DNA of 64,000 nucleotides from Leisingera coralii (lineage in GTDB: Bacteria; Pseudomonadota; Alphaproteobacteria; Rhodobacterales; Rhodobacteraceae), in assembly GCF_049056525.1 (NCBI RefSeq), contig NZ_JBHUPT010000002.1, positions 248,001-312,000 on the forward strand. Reading direction: 5' to 3'. The notes beneath the pieces were generated by a model, which saw nothing but the letters and a program-made list of their open reading frames with translations, had not been told where the DNA came from and did not search any database. The position numbers and the translations under genes are program-made. Each line of letters starts with the position of its first letter. The first letter of the stretch is position 1. Shown here one piece after another: positions 42,937 to 51,796 of the stretch.

Positions 42937-42984
42937 TGCTGCCTGTGGCATGGCAGGCACTCGCGGGCCTGAGGGACTGTTTGA

Positions 42985-43015
42985 ATAAAAAACGCCGCCC
43001 CGGAAGAAGCGGCGT
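42985..43015 (-). terminator. Terminator of the deoC-ALDH operon
   Basis: On the minus strand ACGCCGC and GCGGCGT pair around TTCTTCCGGG, followed by TTTTTATT. It begins 25 bases past the aldehyde dehydrogenase stop. Confidence 0.85.
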
Positions 43016-43040
43016 ATTGTCTGTACCGGAAGCTGCCGGA

Positions 43041-45377
43041 TTACTCGCCGTAGGGCACCCAGATGTTCTTGATCTCGGTGGCCTCCTGCAGGAAGCGCTT
43101 GGTCTGGTCCTGCGTCCAGTCGGTGGCGGTGCCGTTGTTGACCCAGGTGCGCTTCAGGTTGCCAGCGGAGGCCGCTTCGATTGCCGCCGACAAATCGGAG
43201 GAGGAGAAGCTCCAGACCGCATCCACATTCAGATGGGAGGCGAGCGGCTTGGCCAGCTCTGCATGGCTGCCGGTCAGGATGTTGACCACGCCTGCAGGCA
43301 CGTCCGAGGTGTCCAGAACCTGGTAGAAATCGGTCGCTGCCAGCGGAAAGGCTTCGGAGGCCGCCAGCACCACCCGGTTGCCCATGGCAATGGCAGGCGC
43401 CATGGCAGAGACCAGGCCCAGAAGCGGTGCCTCATCAGCGCAGAGCGCGCCGATCACGCCAACCGGCTCCTTCATCGCCAGTGCGACGCCGCGGATCGGC
43501 ACGCCGTGGACCTGGCCGTCGTATTTGTCGGCCCAGGCGGCAGCAGTGAACAGGCGCTGGATCGAGGCCTCGACCTCATCCGCGCCGGACTTCTTGCCGG
43601 TCATCGCGTCGATGCGGGCCGCAAACTCCGCAGCGCGGGCGGAGAGGTTTTCGGCGATGTAGTACAGGATCTGCGCACGCAGGTGGCCGGTGGTCTTCGA
43701 CCATTTGCCAGCGCCTGCCGCGGCCTCTACCGCGTTGCGCACGTCCTTGCGGTTGGCGAGGCCCACGTGGCCCAGCAGCGCGCCGGACTTGCCGTAGATG
43801 GCCTGGCTGTAGCCGCCGTCCGGGCGGGCCTGCTTGCCGCCGACATAGAGCTTCGCGGTCCGGTCCAGCGGGTCCGCCGGGGCGCCGCTGCCCTCAAACG
43901 GCTCCACCTTGGCCAGCGGTTTGGCCTTGGCCTTGGGGCGGGTATAGGCGGCGAGGCCTTCCCAGCCGCCTTCGCGCCCGAAGCCGCTTTCGCGCACACC
44001 GCCAAAACCGGCGGCGGCGTCGAACATGTTGGTGCCGTTGATCCAGACCACGCCGGCCGCCAGTTTCGGCGCCATGTCGAGCGCCAGGTTCACGTTCTCG
44101 GTCCACAGCGTCGCGGCGAGGCCATAACGGGTGTTGTTGGCCAGCTCCACCGCCTCCTCGGGGGTGCGGAAGGTGCAAGACACCAGAACAGGGCCAAAGA
44201 TTTCTTCCTGCATCAGCGGATCAGCAGGGGAAAGGCCTTCGATCAGCGTCGGCGGGTAGAAGCAGCCTCCTTGGGGCATCTCCACCTGCGCCTGGTGCAT
44301 GGTGCCCGCCCGGTTGGCCGCAACCATGCTGCTGATGGTGTCAAGCTGCACCGGGTCCACCACGGCGCCGACGTCGATGCATTTGTCGAGGGGGTTGCCG
44401 ACGCGCAACCCGTCCATGCGGGCCTTGAGCTTGGTATGGAACCGCCCGGCAATGCCTTCCTGAACCAGCAGGCGCGAGCCGGCGCAGCAGACCTGGCCTT
44501 GGTTGAACCAGATTGCATCCACCAGCCCTTCGATGGCGCTGTCGATATCGGCATCGTCAAAGACGATGTAGGGGGACTTGCCGCCCAGCTCCAGCGTCAG
44601 CGCCTTGCCGCTGCCTGCGGTGGCCTCGCGGATCTTGCGGCCAACGGAGGTTGAGCCGGTGAAGGCGATCTTGTCGACCTCTGCAGCGGTGATCATCTCA
44701 CCCACGGCGCCATCGCCGGTGACGATGTTCACAACGCCCTTGGGCAGGCCAGCCTGACGGCAGATATCGGCAAACAGCAGCGCGGTCAGCGAGGTGTATT
44801 CCGCCGGTTTCAGCACCACGGTGTTGCCCATGGCAATGGCAGGCGCAATCTTCCAGGCCAGCATCAGCAGCGGGAAATTCCAGGGGATGATCTGGCCGCA
44901 AACTCCCAGTGCCTCGGCGTCCGGCAGCTCGCTGTCCATCAGCTGGGCCATGCCTGCGTGATAGTAGAAGTGGCGCTGGGCCAGGGGAATGTCGATGTCG
45001 CGGCTCTCGCGGATCGGCTTGCCGTTGTCCAGCGTCTCCAGCACTGCAAACAGGCGGGCGTGCTTTTGCAGCAGCCGGGCGATGGCATAGAGGTACTTGG
45101 CCCGGCCTGCCCCGCCGAGGGCTTCCCATTTGCCTTGCGCCTTGCGGGCGGCCTCGACCGCGGCGTCCACGTCGGCTTGAGTGGCCTGGGTCACCGTTGC
45201 CAGAACCTCGCCGGTGGCCGGGTTCCTGCTGTTGAAACCGTCCCCGGGGGCGGTGAATTCACCATTGATGAAATGGCCGAAGCGGCTGCCCTGATCGACC
45301 AGCCAGGCCAGTGCCTCGGCGGCGCTTTCGGGAGCGGGGCCGTATTCCATGGTTTCGAAAATCTCTTTGATGGTCAT
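43041..45377 (-). CDS. Double-domain aldehyde dehydrogenase, ALDH16 type
   Basis: A 778-residue protein, much longer than the usual 480-500 residues, formed by two aldehyde dehydrogenase domains in tandem. The first (to about 490) has all catalytic parts: Asn167 in IIPWNFPLLM, Glu263 in LELGGKSPY and Cys297/298 in QGQVCCAGSR. The second (about 510-778) keeps the Rossmann fold and VIGALCADEAPLLGLVSAM but has no nucleophile cysteine. This matches ALDH16, whose second domain is non-catalytic. It lies 11 bases downstream of deoC, so acetaldehyde or another aldehyde from deoxyribose breakdown is a plausible substrate. Confidence 0.92.
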   Translation of the reverse strand: MTIKEIFETMEYGPAPESAAEALAWLVDQGSRFGHFINGEFTAPGDGFNSRNPATGEVLATVTQATQADVDAAVEAARKAQGKWEALGGAGRAKYLYAIARLLQKHARLFAVLETLDNGKPIRESRDIDIPLAQRHFYYHAGMAQLMDSELPDAEALGVCGQIIPWNFPLLMLAWKIAPAIAMGNTVVLKPAEYTSLTALLFADICRQAGLPKGVVNIVTGDGAVGEMITAAEVDKIAFTGSTSVGRKIREATAGSGKALTLELGGKSPYIVFDDADIDSAIEGLVDAIWFNQGQVCCAGSRLLVQEGIAGRFHTKLKARMDGLRVGNPLDKCIDVGAVVDPVQLDTISSMVAANRAGTMHQAQVEMPQGGCFYPPTLIEGLSPADPLMQEEIFGPVLVSCTFRTPEEAVELANNTRYGLAATLWTENVNLALDMAPKLAAGVVWINGTNMFDAAAGFGGVRESGFGREGGWEGLAAYTRPKAKAKPLAKVEPFEGSGAPADPLDRTAKLYVGGKQARPDGGYSQAIYGKSGALLGHVGLANRKDVRNAVEAAAGAGKWSKTTGHLRAQILYYIAENLSARAAEFAARIDAMTGKKSGADEVEASIQRLFTAAAWADKYDGQVHGVPIRGVALAMKEPVGVIGALCADEAPLLGLVSAMAPAIAMGNRVVLAASEAFPLAATDFYQVLDTSDVPAGVVNILTGSHAELAKPLASHLNVDAVWSFSSSDLSAAIEAASAGNLKRTWVNNGTATDWTQDQTKRFLQEATEIKNIWVPYGE

Positions 45378-45388
45378 GTGTTCAGCCC

Positions 45389-46378
45389 TCAGCCCATCGC
45401 GTGGCGGTAGCCGGCGGAGTATGCCCCGGTGACATGATGCTCCAGCTGGCGCTCGATATCGCCCAAGAGCGACGAGGCGCCGAAGCGGAACAGGTCGGGC
45501 TGCAGCCAGCGGTGGCCGAGTTCGTCCTTCATCAGCGCAAGATACACCAGCGCGTCCTTGGCTTTGGAGATGCCGCCTGCCGGCTTATAGCCGACGCGGT
45601 AGCCGGTGCGGTCGTAGTAGTCGCGGATCGCGCGGATCATCACCAGGCTGACGGGCAGGGTGGCGTTGACGCTTTCCTTGCCGGTGGAGGTCTTGATGAA
45701 ATCGGCGCCTGCCATCATGCAGACCAGCGAGGCCCGGGCCACATTGCGCAGCGAGCCCAGTTCGCCGGTGGCCAGGATCGCCTTCACATGGGCCTCGCCG
45801 CAGGCCAGGCGGAAGGCTTTCATCTCGTCATAGAGTGCCTGCCAGTTGCCCTGCAGCACGTGGCGGCGGGAGATCACGATGTCGATCTCCTCAGCGCCGG
45901 CGGTGACGCTTTCACCGATCTCCGCCAGACGCAGGTGAAACGGCGACAAACCCGCCGGAAACCCGGTGGAGACCGCGGCCACCGGGATACCGGAGCCTTC
46001 CAGCGCGGCAACTGCGGTAGGGATCATGTCGTGGTAAACACAGACCGCCCCTGTGGTGAGCCCCTCCATCCCCAGGCTGCGCAGAATGCCGGCGTTCACC
46101 GGCTGGCGTGCCTTGGCGCAGAGGCGGCGGACGCGGCCCTCGGTGTCGTCGCCGGACAGGGTGGTGAGGTCGATGAGGCTGATGGCTTTCAGAAGCCATG
46201 CGGCCTGGTGGTCTTTCTTCACACTGCGGCGGCCGGGAAGGGTGGCGCAGCGGCGTTCGATGGCCGAAGTGTTGGCCTGCACGGCAGCGACCCAGTCCAG
46301 GTCCAGCTCCATGCCGGGGTTGCGCGGCTCAGCCAGCTGCGGCAGCTGCGCGCTTCGTTCAGCGATATGGCTTTCCAT
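45389..46378 (-). CDS. deoC: Deoxyribose-phosphate aldolase
   Basis: A 329-residue class I aldolase that splits 2-deoxyribose-5-phosphate into acetaldehyde and glyceraldehyde-3-phosphate. The core contains LIDLTTLSGDDT, HVKAILATGELGS and the Schiff-base lysine in ADFIKTSTGKESVNAT. GYKPAGGISKAKDALVYL follows with the second conserved lysine. It is longer than the short bacterial form because of an N-terminal extension, as in other proteobacterial long-form enzymes. GAGG lies seven bases before the ATG. It is first in an operon with the ALDH16-type dehydrogenase that could oxidise the acetaldehyde, and a perfect dyad lies in its leader. Confidence 0.95.
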   Translation of the reverse strand: MESHIAERSAQLPQLAEPRNPGMELDLDWVAAVQANTSAIERRCATLPGRRSVKKDHQAAWLLKAISLIDLTTLSGDDTEGRVRRLCAKARQPVNAGILRSLGMEGLTTGAVCVYHDMIPTAVAALEGSGIPVAAVSTGFPAGLSPFHLRLAEIGESVTAGAEEIDIVISRRHVLQGNWQALYDEMKAFRLACGEAHVKAILATGELGSLRNVARASLVCMMAGADFIKTSTGKESVNATLPVSLVMIRAIRDYYDRTGYRVGYKPAGGISKAKDALVYLALMKDELGHRWLQPDLFRFGASSLLGDIERQLEHHVTGAYSAGYRHAMG

Positions 46379-46398
46379 TGGGGATCCTCAGAAGAGTT

Positions 46399-46417
46399 CC
46401 GTGCGAAAATCGCACGG
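46399..46417. promoter_or_regulatory. Perfect inverted repeat in the deoC leader
   Basis: CCGTGCGA-AAA-TCGCACGG has exact eight-base arms and lies 21 to 39 bases upstream of the deoC start, overlapping the expected promoter/leader. It is a candidate repressor site for the deoC operon; no deoR-like gene is in the window. Confidence 0.55.
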
Positions 46418-46623
46418 GTGCGGCATATTGGCAAGCGAGCGCCCGAGGCTGCGGCCAGATTTTTTGACTAAATGGACAAATTATTGGTCCGAAGCGCCAT
46501 TGCCGGGGACCGCCAACCGCTGGGTGCGGGCGGCGAAGCGCAGAAATCGTGTTTTGCGATTCTGCTGACGCAGCCGCGCGCATTCCGGTGGCAGAATCGG
46601 CCTCGCATGCTAAATTTAGCGGT

Positions 46624-48579
46624 ATGAGCAGTGCAGAACCCCATATCAGCGAAAATCCGCGGTCTGAAACCCGTCCTGTCATCCGCCAGCTGGACGACAG
46701 CGCCATCAACCGGATTGCCGCCGGGGAGGTGGTGGAACGCCCCGCGTCAGCGGTCAAGGAACTGGTGGAAAACGCCATCGACGCCGGCGCCACACGGATC
46801 ACGGTGGAGATTGCCGATGGCGGCAAGACCCTGATCCGGGTGACGGATGACGGCTGCGGCATGACGCCGGAGGATCTGCCACTGGCACTCAGCCGCCATG
46901 CGACCTCCAAGATCGACGGCTCGGACCTTTTGAATATCCACACCTTCGGCTTCCGCGGCGAGGCGTTGCCGTCGCTTGGCGCGGTGGGGCGGTTGACGAT
47001 CACCAGCCGCGCAGCGGGTCACGAGGCTGCGCAGATCCGGGTATCCGGCGGCAAGCTGGAGCCGGTGAAACCGGCCGCCTTGCGGGCAGGCACCATCGTC
47101 GAGTTGCGCGACCTGTTCTTTGCCACCCCGGCGCGGCTCAAGTTCATGCGCACCGACCGGGCCGAAGCGCAGGCGATCTCCGACACGGTGAAACGGCTGG
47201 CGATGGCGGAGCCCTCGGTGGGCTTTACTCTGCGCGACGTCTCAGGTGGAAAAACTGGCGGCGGCGAAGGGCGGGTCACCTTCCGTGCCGATCCGCTGTC
47301 CGGCGACCTGTTTGATGCGCTGCACGGGCGGCTGGCCTCAGTGCTGGGCCGGGAATTCGCCGAAAACGCGCTGAAGATCGACGCGACCCGCGACGGCATC
47401 CGGCTTTACGGCTATGCGGCACTGCCGACCTATTCCCGCGGTGCCGCGGTGGCGCAGTTCCTGTTCGTGAACACGCGGCCGGTGAAGGACAAGATGCTGA
47501 CCGGTGCCTTGCGGGCGGCCTATTTCGATTTCCTGAGCCGCGACCGGCACCCGGCGGCGGCGCTGTTCATCGATTGCGACCCGCAGCTGGTCGACGTGAA
47601 CGTGCATCCAGCCAAATCCGAGGTGCGCTTCCGCGACCCCGGCCTGGCGCGCGGGCTGATCGTGTCCTCCCTGCGCCATGCGCTGGCCGAAGCCGGGCAC
47701 CGCGCCTCCTCCACCGTGGCCGGCGCCACGCTGGGGGCGATGAAGGTGGAGCAGCCCACCGCCAGCGGCGCCCCGCGGGTCTATCAGATGGACCGCCCGT
47801 CTTATGGCGCACGGCACGCCTCCTATGCGGCGCAATCCCCCGGCCAGCCGCCGGCACCGTCTTATGATGCGCCGTCATCGCCAGGCTTTGCCGAACTGGC
47901 GGGGGCTTACAGCGGCCGGGTGACGGAAACTCCAGAGGCACCAGTGGCCCCGGGTCAGCCCTCGGATGCGCCCGAGGCCACCGCGCCCGGGGCTGAGCAG
48001 CTGCCGCTGGGTGCGGCCCGCGGCCAGGTGCATGAAAACTACATCATCGCCCAGACCGCCGACGGTATGGTGATTGTCGACCAGCACGCCGCGCATGAGC
48101 GGCTGGTCTATGAAAAGCTGAAGAAGCAGATGGCGGAAAACGGTGTTGCCGCCCAGGCGCTGCTGATCCCGGAAATCGTTGAGCTCAGCGACAACGACTG
48201 CGCCTGCCTCTTGGGCGTGGCGGAGGAACTCGCAAAATTCGGCCTCGGCATCGAGGCATTTGGCGGCAACGCCATTGCGGTACGGGAAACCCCGGCGGTC
48301 CTGGGGGAGGTCAACGCCGAGGCGATGATCAAAGACATCCTGGACGAGCTGTCGGATCAGGGCGAAAGCCAGCTGGTGCAGGCCAAGATCGAGGCGATCC
48401 TCAGCCGGGTCGCCTGCCATGGCTCGATCCGGTCCGGCCGCAGGATGCGGGGCGAGGAGATGAACGCGCTTCTCAGGGAGATGGAGGCCACCCCCCATTC
48501 CGGCCAGTGCAACCATGGCCGCCCCACCTATGTGGAACTGAAACTGGCAGATATCGAGCGCCTGTTCGGGCGCAGCTGA
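46624..48579 (+). CDS. mutL: DNA mismatch repair protein MutL
   Basis: A 651-residue GHKL ATPase that links MutS to downstream repair. The N-terminal motifs AAGEVVERPASAVKELVENA, DAGATRITV, DDGCGM and HATSKI then GFRGEALPSLGAVG are complete. A proline/alanine-rich linker (about 350-450) leads to the C-terminal dimerisation domain with ADGMVIVDQHAAHERLVYE. The endonuclease-type metal motif DQHAAHERLVYE resembles endonuclease-active MutL proteins, which fits an organism without MutH. The ATG at 46624 precedes the conserved part by 22 residues. Confidence 0.96.
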   Translation: MSSAEPHISENPRSETRPVIRQLDDSAINRIAAGEVVERPASAVKELVENAIDAGATRITVEIADGGKTLIRVTDDGCGMTPEDLPLALSRHATSKIDGSDLLNIHTFGFRGEALPSLGAVGRLTITSRAAGHEAAQIRVSGGKLEPVKPAALRAGTIVELRDLFFATPARLKFMRTDRAEAQAISDTVKRLAMAEPSVGFTLRDVSGGKTGGGEGRVTFRADPLSGDLFDALHGRLASVLGREFAENALKIDATRDGIRLYGYAALPTYSRGAAVAQFLFVNTRPVKDKMLTGALRAAYFDFLSRDRHPAAALFIDCDPQLVDVNVHPAKSEVRFRDPGLARGLIVSSLRHALAEAGHRASSTVAGATLGAMKVEQPTASGAPRVYQMDRPSYGARHASYAAQSPGQPPAPSYDAPSSPGFAELAGAYSGRVTETPEAPVAPGQPSDAPEATAPGAEQLPLGAARGQVHENYIIAQTADGMVIVDQHAAHERLVYEKLKKQMAENGVAAQALLIPEIVELSDNDCACLLGVAEELAKFGLGIEAFGGNAIAVRETPAVLGEVNAEAMIKDILDELSDQGESQLVQAKIEAILSRVACHGSIRSGRRMRGEEMNALLREMEATPHSGQCNHGRPTYVELKLADIERLFGRS

Positions 48580-48610
48580 ATAATAACCCCCGGTAAAGGG
48601 AGGACGAGCA

Positions 48611-49993
48611 GTGACATTGGAACAGGCCCAATGGGCAATCTACGCGCTGGCCGGGCTGGCGGCGCTTTTGGCCTTGGCGGCGTTGCGTCTGCGCGGCCAT
48701 GCAAGGCGTATGGAGCAGCTCAACGCTGATCTGCGCAGCCATAACGCGGGCTTGCAGGCTGAGGTGGCGCGGCTGCCGGAACTGACGGATGAACTGGCCA
48801 CCCTGCGCCGCACCAGCGAGAACGAGCGCACCGCGCGCTATCAGGCCGAGGCGCAGGTGCAGGCGCTGAAGGCGGAGCATGCGGCGCGGCTGGAAGAGCT
48901 TCACCACATGAACCAGCAGATGGAGCACAAGTTTGCCGCACTGGCCAATGGCGTACTGAAACAGAACTCCGAAAGCTTCCTGAGCCTGGTCAGCGAGCGG
49001 TTCCAGGCGCACAGCAAGACAGCGGATGCGGATCTGGCCAAGCGCCACGCGGCGATTGAGAGCCTAGTGAAGCCGCTGGATCAGAAGCTGGGACAGTTCG
49101 GCGAGCGGATCAAGGAGATCGAGCAGGCCCGCAATGAGGCCTATGGCGCGATCAAGGCGCAGGTGAAGCACCTGGCCGAGGGCCAGGCGGCGCTGGGCGG
49201 CGAGACCCGCAAGCTGGTTCAAGCCTTGCGCGCACCGAAGACCCGTGGCCGCTGGGGCGAGATGCAGCTGCGCCAGGTGTTCGAGATGGCCGGCATGGCC
49301 GAGCATGTGGATTACGAGCTGGAGAAAAGCGTCGGCACCGATGAGGGCCTGCGCCGGCCTGACGCGGTGGTGCGCATTCCCGGCGGCAAGAGCATCGTGG
49401 TGGACGCCAAGACTCCGCTGGAAGCCTATCTGGACGCGCTGGAGGCGGAGACGCCGGATCAGCAGCAGGCAGCGCTGGCCCGCCATGCGAACCATGTGAA
49501 GACCCATGTCCGGCAGCTGGCCTCGAAATCCTACCAAAGCGCCTTGGGGGAGACGCCGGATTTCGTGGTGATGTTCATCCCAGGCGAGACTTTTGTCTCC
49601 GCCGCGGCGGAAGCGGACCCGGGGCTGATCGAATACGCATTCGAAAACAAGGTTTTGATCGCAACGCCAACCACGCTGATGGCCTTGGTCAAGTCGATTG
49701 CCTACGGCTGGCAGCAGGAGAAGATGGCGGAGAACGCGGTCGAGGTGCAGAAGACCGCCAAGGAGCTTTATGACCGGCTGGCGACCTTTTCCAAGAACCT
49801 GGCCTCGGTCGGGCGGTCGCTGTCCTCCTCGGTGAACAACTACAACAAGGCGGTGGGTTCGCTGGAAGCCCGGGTGCTGCCGTCCGCCCGCCGGTTTGAA
49901 GCGATGGGCGTGGTGGCAAACGGGGCGGAGCTTGAAGATCCCGGTCAAGTGGAAGTCGAGCCGCGCCAGGTGGCGCTTCTGGCGGAGGAGTAG
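48611..49993 (+). CDS. rmuC: DNA recombination protein RmuC
   Basis: A 460-residue protein of the RmuC family, linked to limiting inversions at short repeats and possibly a nuclease-like fold. It has an N-terminal hydrophobic helix (about residues 8-24), a long coiled coil (25-150) and the RmuC domain with RGRWGEMQLRQVFEMAGM, GKSIVVDAKTPLEAYLDAL and FVVMFIPGETFVSAA. It starts with GTG, preceded by GGGAGG. Thirty-one bases after mutL, so repair/recombination functions may share a transcript. The next gene starts at the base after its stop codon. Confidence 0.93.
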   Translation: MTLEQAQWAIYALAGLAALLALAALRLRGHARRMEQLNADLRSHNAGLQAEVARLPELTDELATLRRTSENERTARYQAEAQVQALKAEHAARLEELHHMNQQMEHKFAALANGVLKQNSESFLSLVSERFQAHSKTADADLAKRHAAIESLVKPLDQKLGQFGERIKEIEQARNEAYGAIKAQVKHLAEGQAALGGETRKLVQALRAPKTRGRWGEMQLRQVFEMAGMAEHVDYELEKSVGTDEGLRRPDAVVRIPGGKSIVVDAKTPLEAYLDALEAETPDQQQAALARHANHVKTHVRQLASKSYQSALGETPDFVVMFIPGETFVSAAAEADPGLIEYAFENKVLIATPTTLMALVKSIAYGWQQEKMAENAVEVQKTAKELYDRLATFSKNLASVGRSLSSSVNNYNKAVGSLEARVLPSARRFEAMGVVANGAELEDPGQVEVEPRQVALLAEE

Positions 49994-51295
49994 ATGCGGC
50001 TGCCGCCGGCATTGCGTGCAGGAGCTGCAGGAGAGGCAGCGCTGCGGGCTGCGGAGGTTGAGGCAGAGCGTATCGTCGCGCTTCTGCGGATCGCGGTGGC
50101 ACTGGGCCTGATGCTGGCGATGGTGCTGGCCCTTGATTCCGTGCGGGTGGTGGATGAGCCGCACTTGCGGCGCCAGATCGGGCTGGCAATAGGCACCATG
50201 CTTTCTTACCTGACCGTTGGTGTTCTGATCTATTGGGCGATTGGCAGGGGGCTGTTCCAGCCTTGGATGATCTGGCTGGCGGTTTTGGCGGACTGCTCCT
50301 TTCTTCTGTTGAACACCTTTCTGTCTCTGGTGAACACCGGTGTGCCCGGCGGTGCGGTCTTTGCGATGCCAGCTGTGTGGATGGCGCCGGTTGTGCTGGC
50401 CTTCGGAGTGCTGAGGCTCAGCCCTTTGCGGCTTGCGGTGATGCTGGTGCTGATAGCAGCCGGGTTTGGCTGGATGATCCTGTGGCAGCCGCCTGAAGCC
50501 GCGCCGGATCTGGTTGAGCGGATCAGGCTGACCCTGGATGCGCCGCCGAACTTCATGCGCCTGGTGATGCTGTGCCTGGCAGGCGCAGTTCTGGTGGTGG
50601 CTGCGGTGCGGATGCGCAGCCTGCTGCACCGTTCATTGGAAGAGGCGCGTCAAAAGGCAAACCTGACCCGCTACCTGCCGGCCCAGCTGGCGGGGCGGCT
50701 GGCAGGAGGCGGGCTGGAAGCGCTGCAGGAGGGCCGCCAGCAGCAGATGGCTATCCTGTTCATCGACATCCGCGGCTTTACCAGCTGGTGCGAGGGCCGC
50801 GAACCGCAGGAGGTCAGCAGCCTGATTACGGAATTCCGCGCCCGGGTGGAGGACGTGGCAGGCCGGACCAGCGGGCTGATCGACAAATACATCGGTGACA
50901 CGGCGATGATCCTGTTTGAGGGGGAGCGGGCGGCGGTCCGGGCGCTGGACTGCGCCGAGGGCCTGCTGGAAGAAGTGTCCGCATGGTGCCGGATGCGGGA
51001 GCAGGCGGGCGACGCCGGGCTGGCTGCCGGGATCGGGGTGCACTGGGGTGAGGTCTTCTCAGGCGTGACCGGCACGCCGCAGCGGCTGGAATACTCCGTA
51101 TTTGGCGACACCGTGAACACCGCGGCGCGTCTTGAGCAGCTGACCAAGGAGCATGGCATGGCGCTGATTGCCTCTGAGACGCTGCTGAAGAAAGCCGGGG
51201 CGGAGCCCGCGCGCAACGGCTGGACTGCGCTGCCGCCGGCGGTCTTGCGCGGGCGCAGCAAGGGGCTCGCGCTCTTCGGCAAGGCGCAAGGCTGA
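49994..51295 (+). CDS. Membrane-bound class III adenylate/guanylate cyclase
   Basis: A 433-residue protein with about six transmembrane helices in residues 30-205 and a C-terminal nucleotidyl cyclase domain (about 240-430). Metal aspartates appear in AILFIDIRGFTSW and KYIGDTAMILFEGE, and the domain signature EYSVFGDTVNTAARLEQL is intact. The product is probably cAMP. The start ATG abuts the rmuC stop codon with no spacer, so translation is likely coupled. The membrane part is not a recognised sensor. No cAMP effector gene is adjacent. Confidence 0.91.
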   Translation: MRLPPALRAGAAGEAALRAAEVEAERIVALLRIAVALGLMLAMVLALDSVRVVDEPHLRRQIGLAIGTMLSYLTVGVLIYWAIGRGLFQPWMIWLAVLADCSFLLLNTFLSLVNTGVPGGAVFAMPAVWMAPVVLAFGVLRLSPLRLAVMLVLIAAGFGWMILWQPPEAAPDLVERIRLTLDAPPNFMRLVMLCLAGAVLVVAAVRMRSLLHRSLEEARQKANLTRYLPAQLAGRLAGGGLEALQEGRQQQMAILFIDIRGFTSWCEGREPQEVSSLITEFRARVEDVAGRTSGLIDKYIGDTAMILFEGERAAVRALDCAEGLLEEVSAWCRMREQAGDAGLAAGIGVHWGEVFSGVTGTPQRLEYSVFGDTVNTAARLEQLTKEHGMALIASETLLKKAGAEPARNGWTALPPAVLRGRSKGLALFGKAQG

Positions 51296-51382
51296 CCGCC
51301 GCTCCATTTGCCCCAGATCAAAGACTTAGGCGTTTCGCCCGCGGTTTGATATGCTGAGGCAGCGAACAGAAGGAGTGGAGCA

Positions 51383-51706
51383 ATGCTGGAGATCTCAGTC
51401 CGCAAAGTGGCGCAGGTGGCGATGATGGCCCGGGAACTGGGCCGCGCGGAGGGCGAGCTGCGCGCCTTCATTGACCGGATGAGCGAGGACCAGCAGGCGG
51501 AGCTGGTTGCCATCATGTGGGTCGGCCGCGGCAGCTTCGAAGCCGAAGAGCTGGGGGATGCGATCTATACAGCCCGCCAGGAAGCGACCACCCCGACCGC
51601 GGATTACCTGATCGGCACCCCGCATCTGGCCGATAACCTGGAAGCCGGGCTGGAGGCGCTGGGCATCGACGTGCATGACGTCGAGGACGATGTGATCGGC
51701 CGCTGA
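51383..51706 (+). CDS. DUF3775 protein
   Basis: A 107-residue acidic protein of the DUF3775 family, found in alphaproteobacteria. Its recognisable core is LVAIMWVGRGSFEAEELGDA and TADYLIGTPHLADNLEAGLEALG. It is predicted soluble and helical; no function is assigned. AAGGAG lies before the ATG. A bidirectional terminator separates it from the convergent saccharopine dehydrogenase operon. Confidence 0.85.
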   Translation: MLEISVRKVAQVAMMARELGRAEGELRAFIDRMSEDQQAELVAIMWVGRGSFEAEELGDAIYTARQEATTPTADYLIGTPHLADNLEAGLEALGIDVHDVEDDVIGR

Positions 51707-51754
51707 GCCCAGGTTTTCAAAGCTGTCAGGATACCTTGTGTTCGCAAAGAAGAA

Positions 51755-51787
51755 GGGCGCCGTGTTGCCGGCGCCCTGTTGTTTTCC
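51755..51787. terminator. Bidirectional terminator
   Basis: GGGCGCCG and CGGCGCCC pair around TGTTGC. TGTTGTTTT follows on the plus side, and TTCTTCTTT on the minus side. It serves the convergent DUF3775 gene and saccharopine dehydrogenase operon. Confidence 0.88.
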
Positions 51788-51796
51788 TTCAGTGGA

